Positions 35,214 to 46,976 of a stretch of 64,000 nt of DNA are shown here, in pieces; the stretch's first letter is position 1; each line of letters starts with the position of its first letter. Origin of the DNA: Epiperipatus broadwayi (Eukaryota; Onychophora; Udeonychophora; Euonychophora; Peripatidae); the NCBI GenBank assembly GCA_028023455.1, contig JAQFVV010000036.1, positions 6,445,576 through 6,509,575 on the forward strand. The letters are read 5' to 3'. Below the pieces are notes generated by a model, which had not been told where the DNA came from, made no database searches, and worked only from the letters and a program-made list of their open reading frames with translations. A program made the translations under genes and the position numbers.

Positions 35214-36493
35214 CTAACATATCAATGACTGATAAACCTGTTTTAAGAATCTGTACACATTTCACTGGTTAAATGCTTAGCTAACTAACTTAAAAATTAA
35301 ACAAAATTTGTATAAGTTTGGTAGGTTTCATATAAGAATGAAACATTTATCTAAATAGCCTATGTAACTCAATTCCAATAAACATCCTTATTATTCATCA
35401 TAATAATTTATTGACACATAAAATAATATTTTTGTTCATATTAATTATTTAATAATAATAAAAAAAATTAGAATAACATCACTTTTTAATGGCACTAGTG
35501 AGAAAGAGTGATTACCTTTTATATAATTACAATCTAAATACTGTACTACTAAAATTTATTAATTATTACATAATTTAACATCTTCTAATATTACCACAAA
35601 GTAAATTATAATATTTCATAAGTGCTAATGAGATTATTAAAAAAAGAAATGAATTTAAAGTGAATGATTTATATATTCAAGCTCTCATTTTTAGACACTT
35701 AAGCATTTGAGTTTGAAAATAAGAGGGTCATTTTTATTTTCTTAAAGTATTCTCTCTTGTGTCTAGGGTAAGAGAATCCTTCTAGTGAACATCACTGTTT
35801 ACTGGCTAGGGAGAAGGGATTATTACTGTCTATATAATTATAACCTAAATACTACGCTAATAAAATTTATTGATTATTATTAAATCTTGTTTTTAATAAG
35901 ATGTAAGTCTTTTGCCCCATTCCTCTTGTAAATAATCAGGTCATTGGTAGGAATGAGTTCCTTATTTGTTTAAAAAAAATATGCATAAAAAATAAACTAT
36001 TTGTAAGATTAAATAAATTTTGTGGGTTTTTTTACACAAAAGTTAAAAATAAAAAAATAATTGGCTTATTGCTTTAGAGTTAATCCAAAATATGAGAGTC
36101 CTGGAGAAAAGAGCCACAAGATGATCAAAGCATCAAATCATGTAGCACAATGTGTGTTCTTATGAGACATATCTTTTACTTAGTTTCATATATATTTAGA
36201 TGAAATGCCAAATGAGTATTTTCTACTCATTGGGAGAGCAACATTCATTGAATTACATTTGTAAATGATAAAAGCTTCGGTAAGAATATGTTAAGTAAAA
36301 TCGATATTTCTTGAAAGAGTTCAATATATATATAACACTAAAACAATATAATTGTGGGACATTAAATATGCAAGATAATAGTTGGGCAAGAAGTTAATGA
36401 TAAATTTCATCCTTATGATGTTGGTTTATTAATGATAAAAGAAGCAAGGATAAATTTACAATTAAAGTGTAAGAGGTAATCCGATTAACAAAA
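35214..36493. other. Intergenic, nothing recognised
   Basis: AT-rich, no supported feature. Confidence 0.5.
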
Positions 36494-36980
36494 TTTTTTT
36501 TTCAGTGATGAAAGTTTATTCATCAAAAAAAAACAGATACAAGAGTGATTATATGATAAACTGAAATTTCAGGAGCAACGTGGTAAGAGGGGACGGATAC
36601 ATGTGAAAATGGAATGGGAAGTGGAAAGAGGAAATGGCGTGTAGTTCAGGCCAGTCCGAAATGCATGTCTTCGTTGAATAAGCACCGCATGGGTCACAAA
36701 CATTTGAATGATTGAGTCCTACGACAGAGGCTGAGAGGATGGGAGTTGGAGGATTGCCCAAGGGTCTGTGAGGGTCGAAGTGGGGCTAGTTTGGTATCTC
36801 TGGTTTTGAGAGAGCAAATTAGGTCCAAGAGCTTTTGATTCACTGGGTGTACTCTCTGATCAAAAATAATGGCATATCGGAGCAACCAGAGAGCTGTTTT
36901 AAATGTAAATAACTCTTCAAAGAACTGAAAAATTGACTTGACAGAAAGCTGGAGAGAAATGTCCAAAGTGAAATCCAAAA
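36494..36980 (-). pseudogene. Polyadenylated retrocopy-like segment, unknown protein
   Basis: On the minus strand an AATAAA (complement of 36515-36520) lies 12 nt before an A9 tract (complement of 36494-36502), as in the 3' end of a reverse-transcribed mRNA or a poly(A) LINE. Upstream is an open frame at 36694-36978 ('ISLQLSVKSIFQFFEELFTF', 'KTALWLLRYAIIFDQRVHPV'). It is followed in an overlapping frame (36549-36761) by 'CDPCGAYSTKTCISDWPELH', consistent with one frameshifted coding region ending about 30 nt before AATAAA. Base composition is clearly richer in G+C than the flanks. I do not recognise the family. It could be a processed pseudogene or a LINE 3' end. Confidence 0.5.
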
Positions 36981-38284
36981 ATAATTCTCTAAATAATATG
37001 AAAATTGTAGAAGTACTAAAAATAAATTAATAATGAATATTTATTGAGAGTATTAAGAAAAAATGAATTTGTCATATATTTCAAAGTAAAAAAAAATTAT
37101 GAAAGATATGTTGGAAGAAACGAAAAGAAGAAAAAAATATTAAGGACTGAATGTTTAAAGAAGAGGAGAAATATAATGATGTAAAATTATAGGTTTGCTG
37201 GGATGAATATAATAATGAGATTATTACTTTTTAGTTTAAATTTTCTTACATCTAATTATGTATTATGGAGAAGAAATAACTTTTATAAGTTTTTTTTTTT
37301 TTTGTTTGTTTGTTTGAATATCTCTCTGAAGTAAAAATTATTTTGTTCACATAGAATTTCAAATTATCTTTTTTATTTTTTTTTTTATCTAGCGTAATTC
37401 AGGTAAGACAGAGGCCGCCTCAAGATGACAAAGTCTTTGTTTATATAAATATCGGAATAAATGTTCCTGCAATTAATTGCTACACTTTCATCAGTAACAG
37501 TTTAATGTTAAGTTTTCAAAGAATGTTAATGGTTACAATTAATCATTAATAATTGATTTTAAAAATGACAATAATTTATTAATAATCAATTGTAATAATT
37601 GCAAAAAGAGAGACTAGGTACAAAGAGCATATGTGCGAGTACGTGTTTGTGTTTGTATATCATTTTAAAATAAAATTTAATAGAAGAAGCCAGGATTTTT
37701 TTCATGTCCGGTTGAAACTTATGACGTCATATAGTATCCTATAGGATTAAGCAGCTTTCACATGATTTATTATTATGAATTTCAGTATCTTGAAAGGCAT
37801 GATTAAATCATGCTGTCTATAATGGTTTACCCAACATTACGTAATTCTAAAACTTTCTATCATTTTATTTGCATACTTTAAGGAATGGTGAACAAACAGT
37901 ATAGCTTCAACCGAATGAAAAAATTGTTCTCTCTATGAACTAGAAATGGAGATAAATATTAAAATATCTATTATATATATTGTGCATTTTAATGATGTAA
38001 GAGTTCAATTAAGATTATGACGCAACTCTAAAATTGAGATGTTAAAATAAAATTGTTAAAGGATTGGCAAAGAATTGATTATGTCTTTCAGTATTCTTTC
38101 CCACTATATCTATGGATTTAATTATCTATAACTGAAAAAAAAATTAAAATTTCAAGTAATTAATAAAAAGAAATAACAATTATCTGTATTTTTTTATCCA
38201 CAATGTATGTATGCAATATCGTATAAACACACAACTATATATATATATGCATTACACGTATTTTAAAGATGTATATAGGGATAT
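36981..38284. other. Intergenic, nothing recognised
   Basis: AT-rich with T and A runs. A 12-bp palindrome TATGACGTCATA near 37720 is probably chance. Confidence 0.5.
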
Positions 38285-38440
38285 TTAGTGTCTAAAACTA
38301 TCCTAGCGCTCACTGAGGAGTGCCAAAACATGAAACCATTGGTCTGAGGCTAAGAAGTGGTTTTCAAGGTAGAGATTTTTAAATGCTTTGTTTAGCTGGC
38401 ATTTATCAATAAAGTTTGTCAGAGCAAATTAGCAGCGCTC
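38285..38440 (-). repeat. A/P-related core fragment
   Basis: GCTCACTGAGGAGTGCC, ACCATTGGTCTGAGGC and TAGAGATTTTTAAATGC follow the order of the reverse complement of an A unit (CTCACTGAGG, AACCGATCAGTCTGAGG, GAGAGATTTTAAATAT). A diverged third branch of the same repeat. Confidence 0.6.
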
Positions 38441-41191
38441 TTTATTTTTTATTTACAAGCTTAAAAATTGAGTCATGTGATATATGACTTTGATCTATAT
38501 ATATACGCGCGTGCTAAAAAGTATAAGGTTCGCTAGTAGCTATGATTTCTGTATCTGTAATATAGCTTGGAATCAGAGGATGTGGATATAGTGTTATATA
38601 ACAAATGTCAATGGAAGAAGTAGACAATTTATATCTGTTAATTAAAGAAGAATATTTTCGAATTATGAGAATTGATTTTTTTTTTTTTTAAATTAAACGA
38701 AAGCTTCTGAAAATTTTTTAAAACTATTCTAATATGATAAAATATTAATAATTGTAATATTAAAAAAAGCATAACAAATATAAAAAATATAGATTATTAT
38801 TTTCCAATAACTATCTACAAAATAAATATATTTGTATATAGCTTGTTGCATTTTCTTTAAGAAAACGTTTTACTACACGAACAGTAAAGAATGCCTAAAA
38901 AACTTAAGAGAGTCATAGTTACTGCCGCTATAATTTAAAAAGAGCATCGCGATAGGGCCCCTAGACGTACTAGCAGATGCGATAGGATTTTCAAGATGAA
39001 GAGATTCGAGATTCGCGGGTAAACTGCGGGAGAAACTATGAAACTCAAATATAGTGAAGTATCTGGGGGAGAACTGGGGGAAATATTATACAAATATTGT
39101 TCTTAAAAGATGTTTAATTATTTTAAAAGGAGAATTATGATTATCTAAAACTATAGACTTTTATATTTTTATCATTTTTAATAACAAAAATACGAAACTG
39201 AAAAAAAAAAATCAGGAATATAATTTTATCACTAAATTATTTTTAAGTTGGTTTATTACTATCGGTTTTTATCCTTGTAATAGGCAGGTAAAATAATTGT
39301 AGTTTAAAAATGCTAGAACTTAAAAATTAAATTACTTATTTCATGTTATTCAATTATTGAATAAACAAAATTCAAATTTAGATTTGAGTAAAATTCTTAA
39401 CTCTATTTTTAATAAATTTCTTGTTTTATCAACAATTGTTTAATCAGAAAGAAATGCAGAAGATTGGTTGGTATTTATTTTTTCATGCTATTCACTCTTT
39501 TATAGATTGGTAAAGAGTAAAACAATTTTCTAAAGCCATTACAGAAATACAGTCTTCTGCAACCCTCTATTGAAGAAGAGTGAAAAATAAACATTACTTA
39601 CCGGGGTAGGCTATTGTTAATTTCTGAGGATTGTTTTTTTCCTGTAAAGTTTCACTAACTATTAATAGCTACTTATTCATTTCCTAACCAATAATAATTT
39701 ATAGCTAGATGGGGACTATGAATTTCCTACCTGTAAAAAAAATACTAAATTTGTTTGAAAATTCTTAGCTATCATTAATTTTTTTGAACTTAAATTTGAA
39801 TTTGAATGTCAGATTGTTAGCAGGGTAGGTAATGTGTTAACCACTCACCACATAACCCTCATATATATATATTGTAATAAAGAGGGCCATATGAAAGCTT
39901 AAAAAAAAAAATTAAATAAGGGCAAACATTTAATTATTATTATTATTTAAGAGATTTATAGAAAATATGATCAATAAATGATTATAATTTGCATTGACTA
40001 TGGATAAACAACCTGGTCAATACATGATGTGTTTTCATGAATGATAATAGATAAATAAATAAGTAAAATTTACACACATCAGTATTTAAATAATTTATTA
40101 TATAAGTAATTAATATTGTTATTAGTTACTGATTACAGTAAATAATAAAAAATTAATATGCTGTTAATGATTGTTATAATTACTATTACAGGTTATAAAA
40201 TATGATTCTTTGTATTTTTATGTATGCAAATGAGTTTATTTAATAGAATGCTAGACAGAACAAATGAAAATCAATAAAAGTTTTTTGAAATGATTGCCTG
40301 TTTTGTAAAAAGAATTTTTTTACTGGGAAAGCAGATATTGAACTGAGTGGATACATATCTTTAAATTTCCTGATTTAAAAACTTAATTTTGAATTAGTTA
40401 TATATTTTAATAGCTCAGAAATCAAAAATATGGATTTCTAGGATAATAAGATTGAGGGGAGAGATCTACCTCTCATTTACTACTATATTTTTCCAAGGAA
40501 TCAAATGGAAAGCTTAATGTGGAATAAGTAAATTGTATTAACACAAATCTCTCTTTAAAATTAATAGATATCTTATATTTGACTATATTTATCAATCAAC
40601 TAAAAATCAAAAAGGAGATACAAAAAAATATTGTTCAAAAACAAATCAAATATTCAAAGCTAATGGATAATAATAATAATAATTCCATTCAATTATCACA
40701 TCACAAACTTTGACATGGATTAGTTCTGGAACCCAAAGTATATTGTACTATTTGGGTTAAATAAAAAAAGATGATAACATTATTTTATGTTTACTTTATG
40801 TGATGGGGACTAAGATTTGAACCCTATTGCAAGATTTGAAATATGTTAATATAAATAAACCTTAGCCAGAAATAGAAAAAAAGTGTTTAAAATAATTATG
40901 GATATGTCTGTGAATAAATATGTGTGTATACACACAATATAAATTATATTTATACTTTTGTTATTTTGTTGTATTGTGATATAAATTTTTATTTTAAGAG
41001 TAACAAGTACTTTTTTTGTTTTTATTTAAGCATTATAAAATATTTAGAGAAGAATGTCATTAATTCCTATAATACCTGGAATTACCTCAGCATTTCACTA
41101 ATTAGTATCAGGTAATTACATAAGAATTTTGTTAAGTGGTATGTGAAATGCGACTAATTATAAAAATGTTTTTACTTCTTTTTTAAATGAA
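38441..41191. other. Long intergenic stretch
   Basis: No gene recognised. 38870-39090 is a more complex patch (CATCGCGATAGGGCCCCTAG) with no recognisable coding or repeat signature. The rest is AT-rich. Confidence 0.45.
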
Positions 41192-41318
41192 AGAATATGT
41201 ATGTAGTCAAGCATTGGTGGTCAAGAGGTCAGCGATGGCTGCTTTACAAGCAGTTGTCCCAGGTTAGCAGGTTCGCTTCCCGGCTGATGCTATGACATAT
41301 GAGAAGAATATGTATGTA
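41192..41318 (+). repeat. S1 tRNA-derived SINE with perfect 14-bp TSDs
   Basis: AGAATATGTATGTA occurs at 41192-41205 and 41305-41318. The element between is full length: GTCAAGCATTGGTGGTCAAG, GAGGTCAGCGATGG, TTTACAAGCAGTTGTCCC, GGTTCGCTTCCCGGCTGATG, CTATGACATATGAG. Confidence 0.94.
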
Positions 41319-41785
41319 TCCTGTAGTGGATTTATTAATAAGATTTGTTTATCTTATCAATGTTAAATGAATCTTGTACTGATTCAATTGTTTTTGTTGT
41401 TTGTAATAAATCAGACAATCGAACCCTATTGAAAATTTTGTAATTATATGCTATTTAAAGATTGTAGTATAAATAAAATGGTAAATTTTTATTTTGGGGT
41501 ATGTTTATACAAGATAAAAATGTAAAGATTAATCATGTGAATAGTGAATCAACAATTTTCTCTTTATGTAAGAGAAATATAAAAAGAAAAAAAAAATTTT
41601 GGTTGTTTTCTCATCCTTGGTGTTCGCCACAGGATGGCGTTGATGCTAATCGAAAACATATACATAAAACGATTCCGGGGCCAGACCTAAATGATCGATT
41701 TGATCTAAAAGGATCTGATTTCTTAGATTTGTAATAAAATATTCTACTAATTAATACTATTATATGATGTTAGTTTTTCATTTTT
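41319..41785. other. Unassigned stretch with a 77-codon frame
   Basis: A plus-strand frame at 41501-41734 includes 'KKKFWLFSHPWCSPQDGVDA'. The DNA under that part (about 41590-41645) recurs in reverse complement at about 43450-43505, so it is more likely a dispersed repeat than an exon. TAA overlaps AATAAA at its end, too close to serve as a normal polyadenylation site. Confidence 0.35.
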
Positions 41786-42312
41786 GTAAATGTTTATTAA
41801 TCTTATCTTGTTTTTTGAGTTTGTGTGTGTGTGTGTGTGTCTTTTTAAAGTTACGGTATTTTTCTAACTTTTTTTGGGGGGGACTTTATGTGTGTCTTTT
41901 TAAAGTTACAGGTTTTTTTTTTTTGCAAGAGTAAATCAATACTTTTATTCAAAAGCAAGATGTAATAAGTAAATGTTTATTAATCTTATCTTGTTTTTCA
42001 ATTTGTGTGTGTGTCTTTAAAGTTACGGGGCTTTTTCTAATATTTTTTTGGGGGACTTTATGTGTGTCTTTTTAAAGTTACAGTACCTTTTTTTTGCAAG
42101 AGTAAATCAATCATTTGATTCAAAAGCAAGATGTAATAAGTCAATGTTTATTAATCTTAGATTGTTTTTGAGTTTGTGTGTGTGTCTTTAAAGTTACGGG
42201 GCTTTTTCTCTTTTTTTTTTTTTTGGACTTTATGTGTGTCTTTTTTAAAGTTACGGTATTTTTGGTCAAGAGTAAAAATCAATTATTTTTATTAAAAAAG
42301 CAAGACCTAATT
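41786..42312. repeat. Tandem array, three units of about 171-183 bp
   Basis: Units at 41786-41968, 41969-42139 and 42140-about 42312 each start G(T/C)AATGTTTATTAATCTTA and end CAAAAGCAAGATGTAATAA or a variant. Each unit has an internal double, in which TGTGTCTTTTTAAAGTTAC occurs twice separated by a T/G run. Unit 1 starts with a (GT)10 stretch. Homopolymer lengths differ between units. Confidence 0.9.
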
Positions 42313-42360
42313 CTAAATCTATCAAAAGTAATGTCATTTATATACTAATAATTTAGAATT

Positions 42361-42890
42361 GATACCCGACTACTATTAGTAAGGACCGTCATTGAAAGAT
42401 TCAATTGAAAAATGATACCCAACTAATTTCCTTCTTTTAGGGGGGGGGGACGACGACACAGTAATGAATCAGAAAGTGGGTTGTTTTTGTTAACTCTGTC
42501 TATATAAAAAGGGTACCATTATTGAAATACTAAATTTAAAAATGATAGCCGACTAATTTGCGTTTTTTTTGACAGTAATTAATCAGAAAGTGGGTTTCTT
42601 TTTTTTTGGTAAATCTTGTGTATATATATATAAAAAAATACCGTAATTCAAATACTCAATTGAAAAAAACCAAACCCCGTTGAATTTGCTTTCTTTTTTT
42701 TTTTTAAGACAGTAATTAAGCAGGAATTGGGTTGTTTTTGTTAGTGTGTAGATATAAAAACTAATCTTATTTTGAAATAATAAATGTAATAAAAAAAATA
42801 ATAATAATACCCAACTAATTTTCTTTTTTGGACAAGTAATTTCTAATAATTAGACACTGGGTTGTTTTTGTTTGAGCATATATATATAGC
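42361..42890. repeat. Second tandem array, about 130-bp units
   Basis: About four units anchored by GATACCCAACTAATTT or variants (42414, 42544, about 42670, about 42806), each followed by a T- or G-run, CAGTAATTAATCAGAAAGTG, GGGTTGTTTTTGTT and a TATATA(A) string. A half unit precedes at 42361. Units are more diverged than in the adjacent array. The array ends just before the more complex segment at 42.9 kb. Confidence 0.85.
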
Positions 42891-42894
42891 AAAA

Positions 42895-43660
42895 GTAACT
42901 TGTCATGGACGAATTCTCGCGAAAACGGTACTTTTCGCGTGATCCTTAAATTTTTTTTCCGTTCTGCACCCTTAAAAGCAATTTTTGAGGGTTACCCATT
43001 CGTAATGGAATCTTCATGACATTATTACTAAACTTACAACAGTAAAGTAAGTTACAGCACATTAAAAAAAATAGACGTCTTATCAAGTTTTAAAAAACTA
43101 CGACTGCTTCAAATACACACACTCTCACACGAAACTACAAAGAAAATAGATATTCTACTATTACGAGAAAATGATGAACAAAATCAACTACTACAGCAGC
43201 CAATCAAGGCATTTCTTTCTCTTTGCTTTTAACATAGAAAAAAAAGCCATAACTGGCAGCCGTCGGGAACTCTTTCTGTGTTTTATCATAAAAAAAAGTC
43301 TCATTTGTGTTGGCTCTGTTGCCGACACCGCCTCCATCCAACATAACGTGAGGAGTCTTTTCTGCATTTATAACATAGAAAATTTCCTCTTTTGTTGGGT
43401 GAAGGCCGGTGAAATGGTATATTTCTAGGAATTGACCTAGAAATAGCGACATCTCTAGGCGAACATCAGGGATGAGAAAACAACCAAATTTTTTTTTTAG
43501 AAGATGTAGATTAGCTTTGCTTGAAGTGCTCTTCATGTGGTGTTTTCAATGGTCACTAATTGCTGTAGTGCCTTTTTCTTCCCTAGGGGAGAGGGAAAAA
43601 GAAAACTTTCATTAAGAGCTGAACTATAACGTGTTTCATTCACTGGCTTGTGGTTGTGCT
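42895..43660. other. Unassigned, more complex stretch with opposing open frames
   Basis: Contains a CG-rich hairpin (TCGCGAAAA ... TTTTCGCG at about 42916-42941), and overlapping frames on both strands: plus 43171-43428 (85 codons) and minus 43204-43536 (110 codons, with 'LHPTKEEIFYVINAEKTPHV' and 'MLDGGGVGNRANTNETFF'). I do not recognise either frame. Either could be part of an old element or an exon, and at most one can be real. No supported start, splice sites or polyadenylation context. Confidence 0.3.
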
Positions 43661-43775
43661 TCCTGTGTGGAAAATTGTTTTGGTCAAAATGAGTAAAAAT
43701 GAAAGTTAAATTAAGATTTTCAATGAAAACTAAAGTGAAATCTTAAATTACATGAAACTTGATCAAATTAACCGG

Positions 43776-44690
43776 GAAAGAAATAAAAAATAATAATTAT
43801 TGGAAATAATTGTTCTGTGCCCGGTAAAAATATATATCATGGAAGAGATATATAGTTTTAAGTACCAAGTAATAGATATAATGGAGTAGAGAAATCATAG
43901 GTATATCAGATCTGCCCTCCATCTCAGCCATGTGACTGCATTACTCGTTGCCATCTGTCCAATATCAGATGATCAATCTGCCAAAATTTGAATCCAATGT
44001 GAACAGCCAATGGCAAGATGCTAAATGTTCATGTGAACTGAACATGTATGGATTGCTTGTTAACGAAGACCAGCCTAGAACCCATTGAAGAAAATAAAGA
44101 AGAGAAATTACTTTTAATCCAAAAGATGTGAACATTCTATAAGTAAATGAGAAAGTCAAATAAAAATTACAGATGTAAGCTTACCAATTCTGATTTTTAT
44201 AGTCCCAAGAAATAAAGTGGGATTCTAAATGAATGCTAAGAGAACAATGTCTATTGTGGAAAAAAAGGGAAATTTTAAATCCCACTGAGTTGGAGAGAAT
44301 TACCTGAGACATTCCTATAAAAAATAAAAGAAAAAGGAAATAATTCTTGAAAATAAGTATTTTGTCCTGGTAAAATATATATGTATCATGGATGAGAGAT
44401 ACATATTTAAGTATCAAATAATAAATATGATGGAGTAGAGAAACCAATGGTATACCAGATTCTTCCCCCACATTAGCCATGTGATTGTGTTAATTCTGTT
44501 ACCATCTGCTTAATCAATAATTTGCCAAAATGAACTCTCTCGTAAACATCCAACTGAAGAGATATTAAAATGCTTGTGTGAACTATAAACATATAGATTA
44601 CTTGTTATCGAAGATCTGCCTGGAAGCCCAGAAGAAGAATAGAAAAGAATGAAAAAAAGAAATTACTTTTAATCAAGAAAAGATTTGGAC
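43776..44690. repeat. Diverged tandem duplication, period about 540 bp
   Basis: About 43776-44120 and 44318-44690 align with many changes: (T)ATCATGGA(A/T)GAGA(G)ATA, GATGGAGTAGAGAAA(T/C)CA, CAGCCATGTGA/TAGCCATGTGA, TTGCTTGTTAACGAAGA/TTACTTGTTATCGAAGA, AGAAATTACTTTTAATC. No shared reading frame is kept, so it is not an obvious exon duplication. Confidence 0.75.
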
Positions 44691-45599
44691 ACTTTATGGC
44701 TGAAGTTCATTGAAAATACTAATTTAACTGTCCTTTTTACTCATTTTGACCAGTTTTTTTATTTTTATATTTGTTGTCATAATCCTGAAAAATAAAGTGA
44801 TAATTTAGATTTCATTTGACTTATTTAACTTGATAAAGTACATGTTTATTTTAATTTTTATATGTGTTTTTGATTATCGATTTTAGAGTTGGTCAGAAAA
44901 TTATATATATATTTGGTGTGTGATTATTTTTCTTTATTATTGTATGAATAAAAGAGGGGGGAAGCTCATATAGATACATGCATGTGTATGGACCCAAATT
45001 TCTATAAATGAAAGATAAATGCAAAAATAGAAGGGGTTAATGTTATATACGATATTACATTTGATGTATAATCCAATGATGGTGAAACGGATTTATTGTA
45101 GAATTATCTTTTTTTATTATTTAGTGATATATATATATATGTTAGGGTGAAGTGGGGGAAATTGTAATTTTTTTATATTTTATTATTAGTTGTTTATTTG
45201 TTGAAGTGATTTTAATAAATGAAATAAATATACATTGGCGGTCAATTGTTTCCATCTCTTTTTAATAAATATTATAAGTGACTGTTGCCAAAGATGATTT
45301 TATCCTGTGTCTCTCTTTCAAAGTGTTTGTTAATATCACTTACCCTGAGATTTATAATAGAACACTGAGATAGTTTAAGTGATTGCCATGCTGGGAGTTA
45401 ATGCATGCTTTCTTTATATATACTCACTCGTGGCCTAATTCTTTACTTAGTTTAGAATAAAGATTGATAAGAAAAATCAGTGCTTATAAATATGCCTCAA
45501 AGAAATCAGAACAAAATATAAATTTGTTTTCATATAATTATAGGTATGATAGTTAGGAAATATAATTAATTAACATTAGTTCGGTTATCTTTATTATAA
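44691..45599. other. Intergenic, nothing recognised
   Basis: AT-rich with a short (TA)n at about 45127. No supported feature. Confidence 0.5.
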
Positions 45600-45884
45600 T
45601 ATTTGAAATACAGGCACTCTTCATATACCTGGAGCCTAATTGTAAATATAGGGGATTTGAACTCAGACTTTCAAGCACATTTCAATTATTTACACTATCT
45701 CATATCACTGATACACATAATCATACACATGTAGAAAAGATCAATAATCATTAATATACATATTTCATGCTGAACCGGCCCTCATCAGTTGGTCCAGATT
45801 ATCATCTCTCACACACATATATATATAATCAGTGCTCAGTTTATAGTAAGAAAGCAAATCTTCATACTTTAATAGGCAGGCAAC
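45600..45884 (-). repeat. S3 dispersed repeat, longest copy
   Basis: Contains AAATACAGGCACTCTTCATA, TATAGGGGATTTGAACTCAG, ATATTTCATGCTGAACCGGC, ATCAGTTGGTCCAGATTATC and AATCAGTGCTCAGTTTATAG. On the minus strand CTGAGTTCAAATCCCC looks like a tRNA box B, so a tRNA-related origin is possible. It abuts the LINE fragment that follows. Confidence 0.75.
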
Positions 45885-46593
45885 AAGGTGTGTGAGAAAG
45901 GTAATGTGATATGCAAAAGATTTGGAGAATGGATTTATATCAGTATATTTGTACAAAAGGTGGGATGATTGTGTTAGGAGAATTGTTGAGTGTTATAGTG
46001 GTAAGGAATGGGATAAAAGAATATATTTATTAATAAAGAATAGGGAATTAGAGAAATGGAGAACTAGTATGGAGAGTAAAAAAAGTTTAAATATATATAG
46101 AAGTAAACAGAACATTAGGTGCGAGTTAATATATGATAATAGTAAGGAAAGTAGTTTGTTGTTTAGGGTTTGAACAAGATCTTTAGCAACAAGAGAATAT
46201 ACGTGTAAATGGAAAAATATGGGTGATTTAGTCTGTAAATTGTGTAAGGAAGGAATAGAAAATATTAGCTATCTGTTAATTGAATGTAAATGCTTGAAAA
46301 CAGAAAGAATACAAATAATGAAGTTATGAGAGAATAAATATGAAAAAAGTGATTATACAGAAAGTGGGTTATTGGTTTTTATGCTGGGTTTGGGAAAAGA
46401 TAAGAGGGATTTAGATATGAAGGCCATAGAGTTGACAAATATTATGTTGTGGAAATGGGATGGAGCAGATTATGGGAAAGCTTAGGGTGGTGAATGGAAG
46501 GGGAAGGTAAAGTGGCTAACAGGTTTCTTTGGGCATAGTTGGTGAGAGATTCCTGACTCCATTTAAGGAGAAGTCACAGTACATCACATCACA
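45885..46593 (+). mobile_element. LINE family D, 3' fragment (copy D1)
   Basis: Collinear with the last ~700 bases of the long copy at 55.6-58.6 kb: 'FISVYLYKRWDDCVRRIVEC', 'NGKEW'-type segment (SGKEWDKRI), 'MESKKSLNIYRSKQNIRCEL', then broken coding with the Cys/His region (VCKLCKEGIENISYLLIECK after frame correction). The 3' UTR ends in a small hairpin (TGACTCC ATTTAA GGAG, 46554-46570) and ACATCACATCACA. No poly(A). The 5' junction abuts an S3 repeat. Confidence 0.85.
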
Positions 46594-46879
46594 AGTAAAT
46601 GATAAACAACTTGAGACATTTCATGTAAAGTGTATACAAAGTGGTTTAGATATTTTGTCCAGAGAAAATAAAAATTTGAAATTTTATCGCAAGTTTTTAA
46701 AAAACAAAGTACGGCTACAATTAGCAAATATTAAAATCAAAACAATTTTAAATATTTCATCGAAAGTACATATACTAAAATGGTATCAAAGATTGAATTT
46801 TACCATTAGCAATATTACAGATTTAAATGATGATTTCAAATGAGTTTGTAGCAACTATTCTTAAGACAAACATCTTTTT

Positions 46880-46976
46880 GGTGGTCGAGTGGTCAGCACA
46901 GCCGCCTTACAAGCAGTTGTCCCGGGGTAACGGGTACGCTTCCCGGCCGATGCTATGACACATGAAAAAAAAAAAA
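46880..46976 (+). repeat. S1 tRNA-derived SINE
   Basis: GGTGGTCGAGTGGTCAGCAC, CCGCCTTACAAGCAGTTGTC, GGTACGCTTCCCGGCCGATG, CTATGACACATGA and an A12 tail. Lacks the TCAAGC leader. No clear TSD. Confidence 0.88.

Noticed and set aside
37721-37730. TGACGTCA (cAMP-response-element-like palindrome)
   Set aside because: One 8-mer in 64 kb is near chance expectation and there is no gene beside it.
38893-38940. A 15-codon frame beginning MPKKLKRV, reminiscent of a nuclear localisation signal
   Set aside because: Too short, with no splice donor or downstream exon that I can defend; chance is likely.
46529-46843. 104-codon frame overlapping the LINE D1 3' end
   Set aside because: Its first part lies in the LINE 3' UTR and tail and the rest has no features; not a fusion gene.
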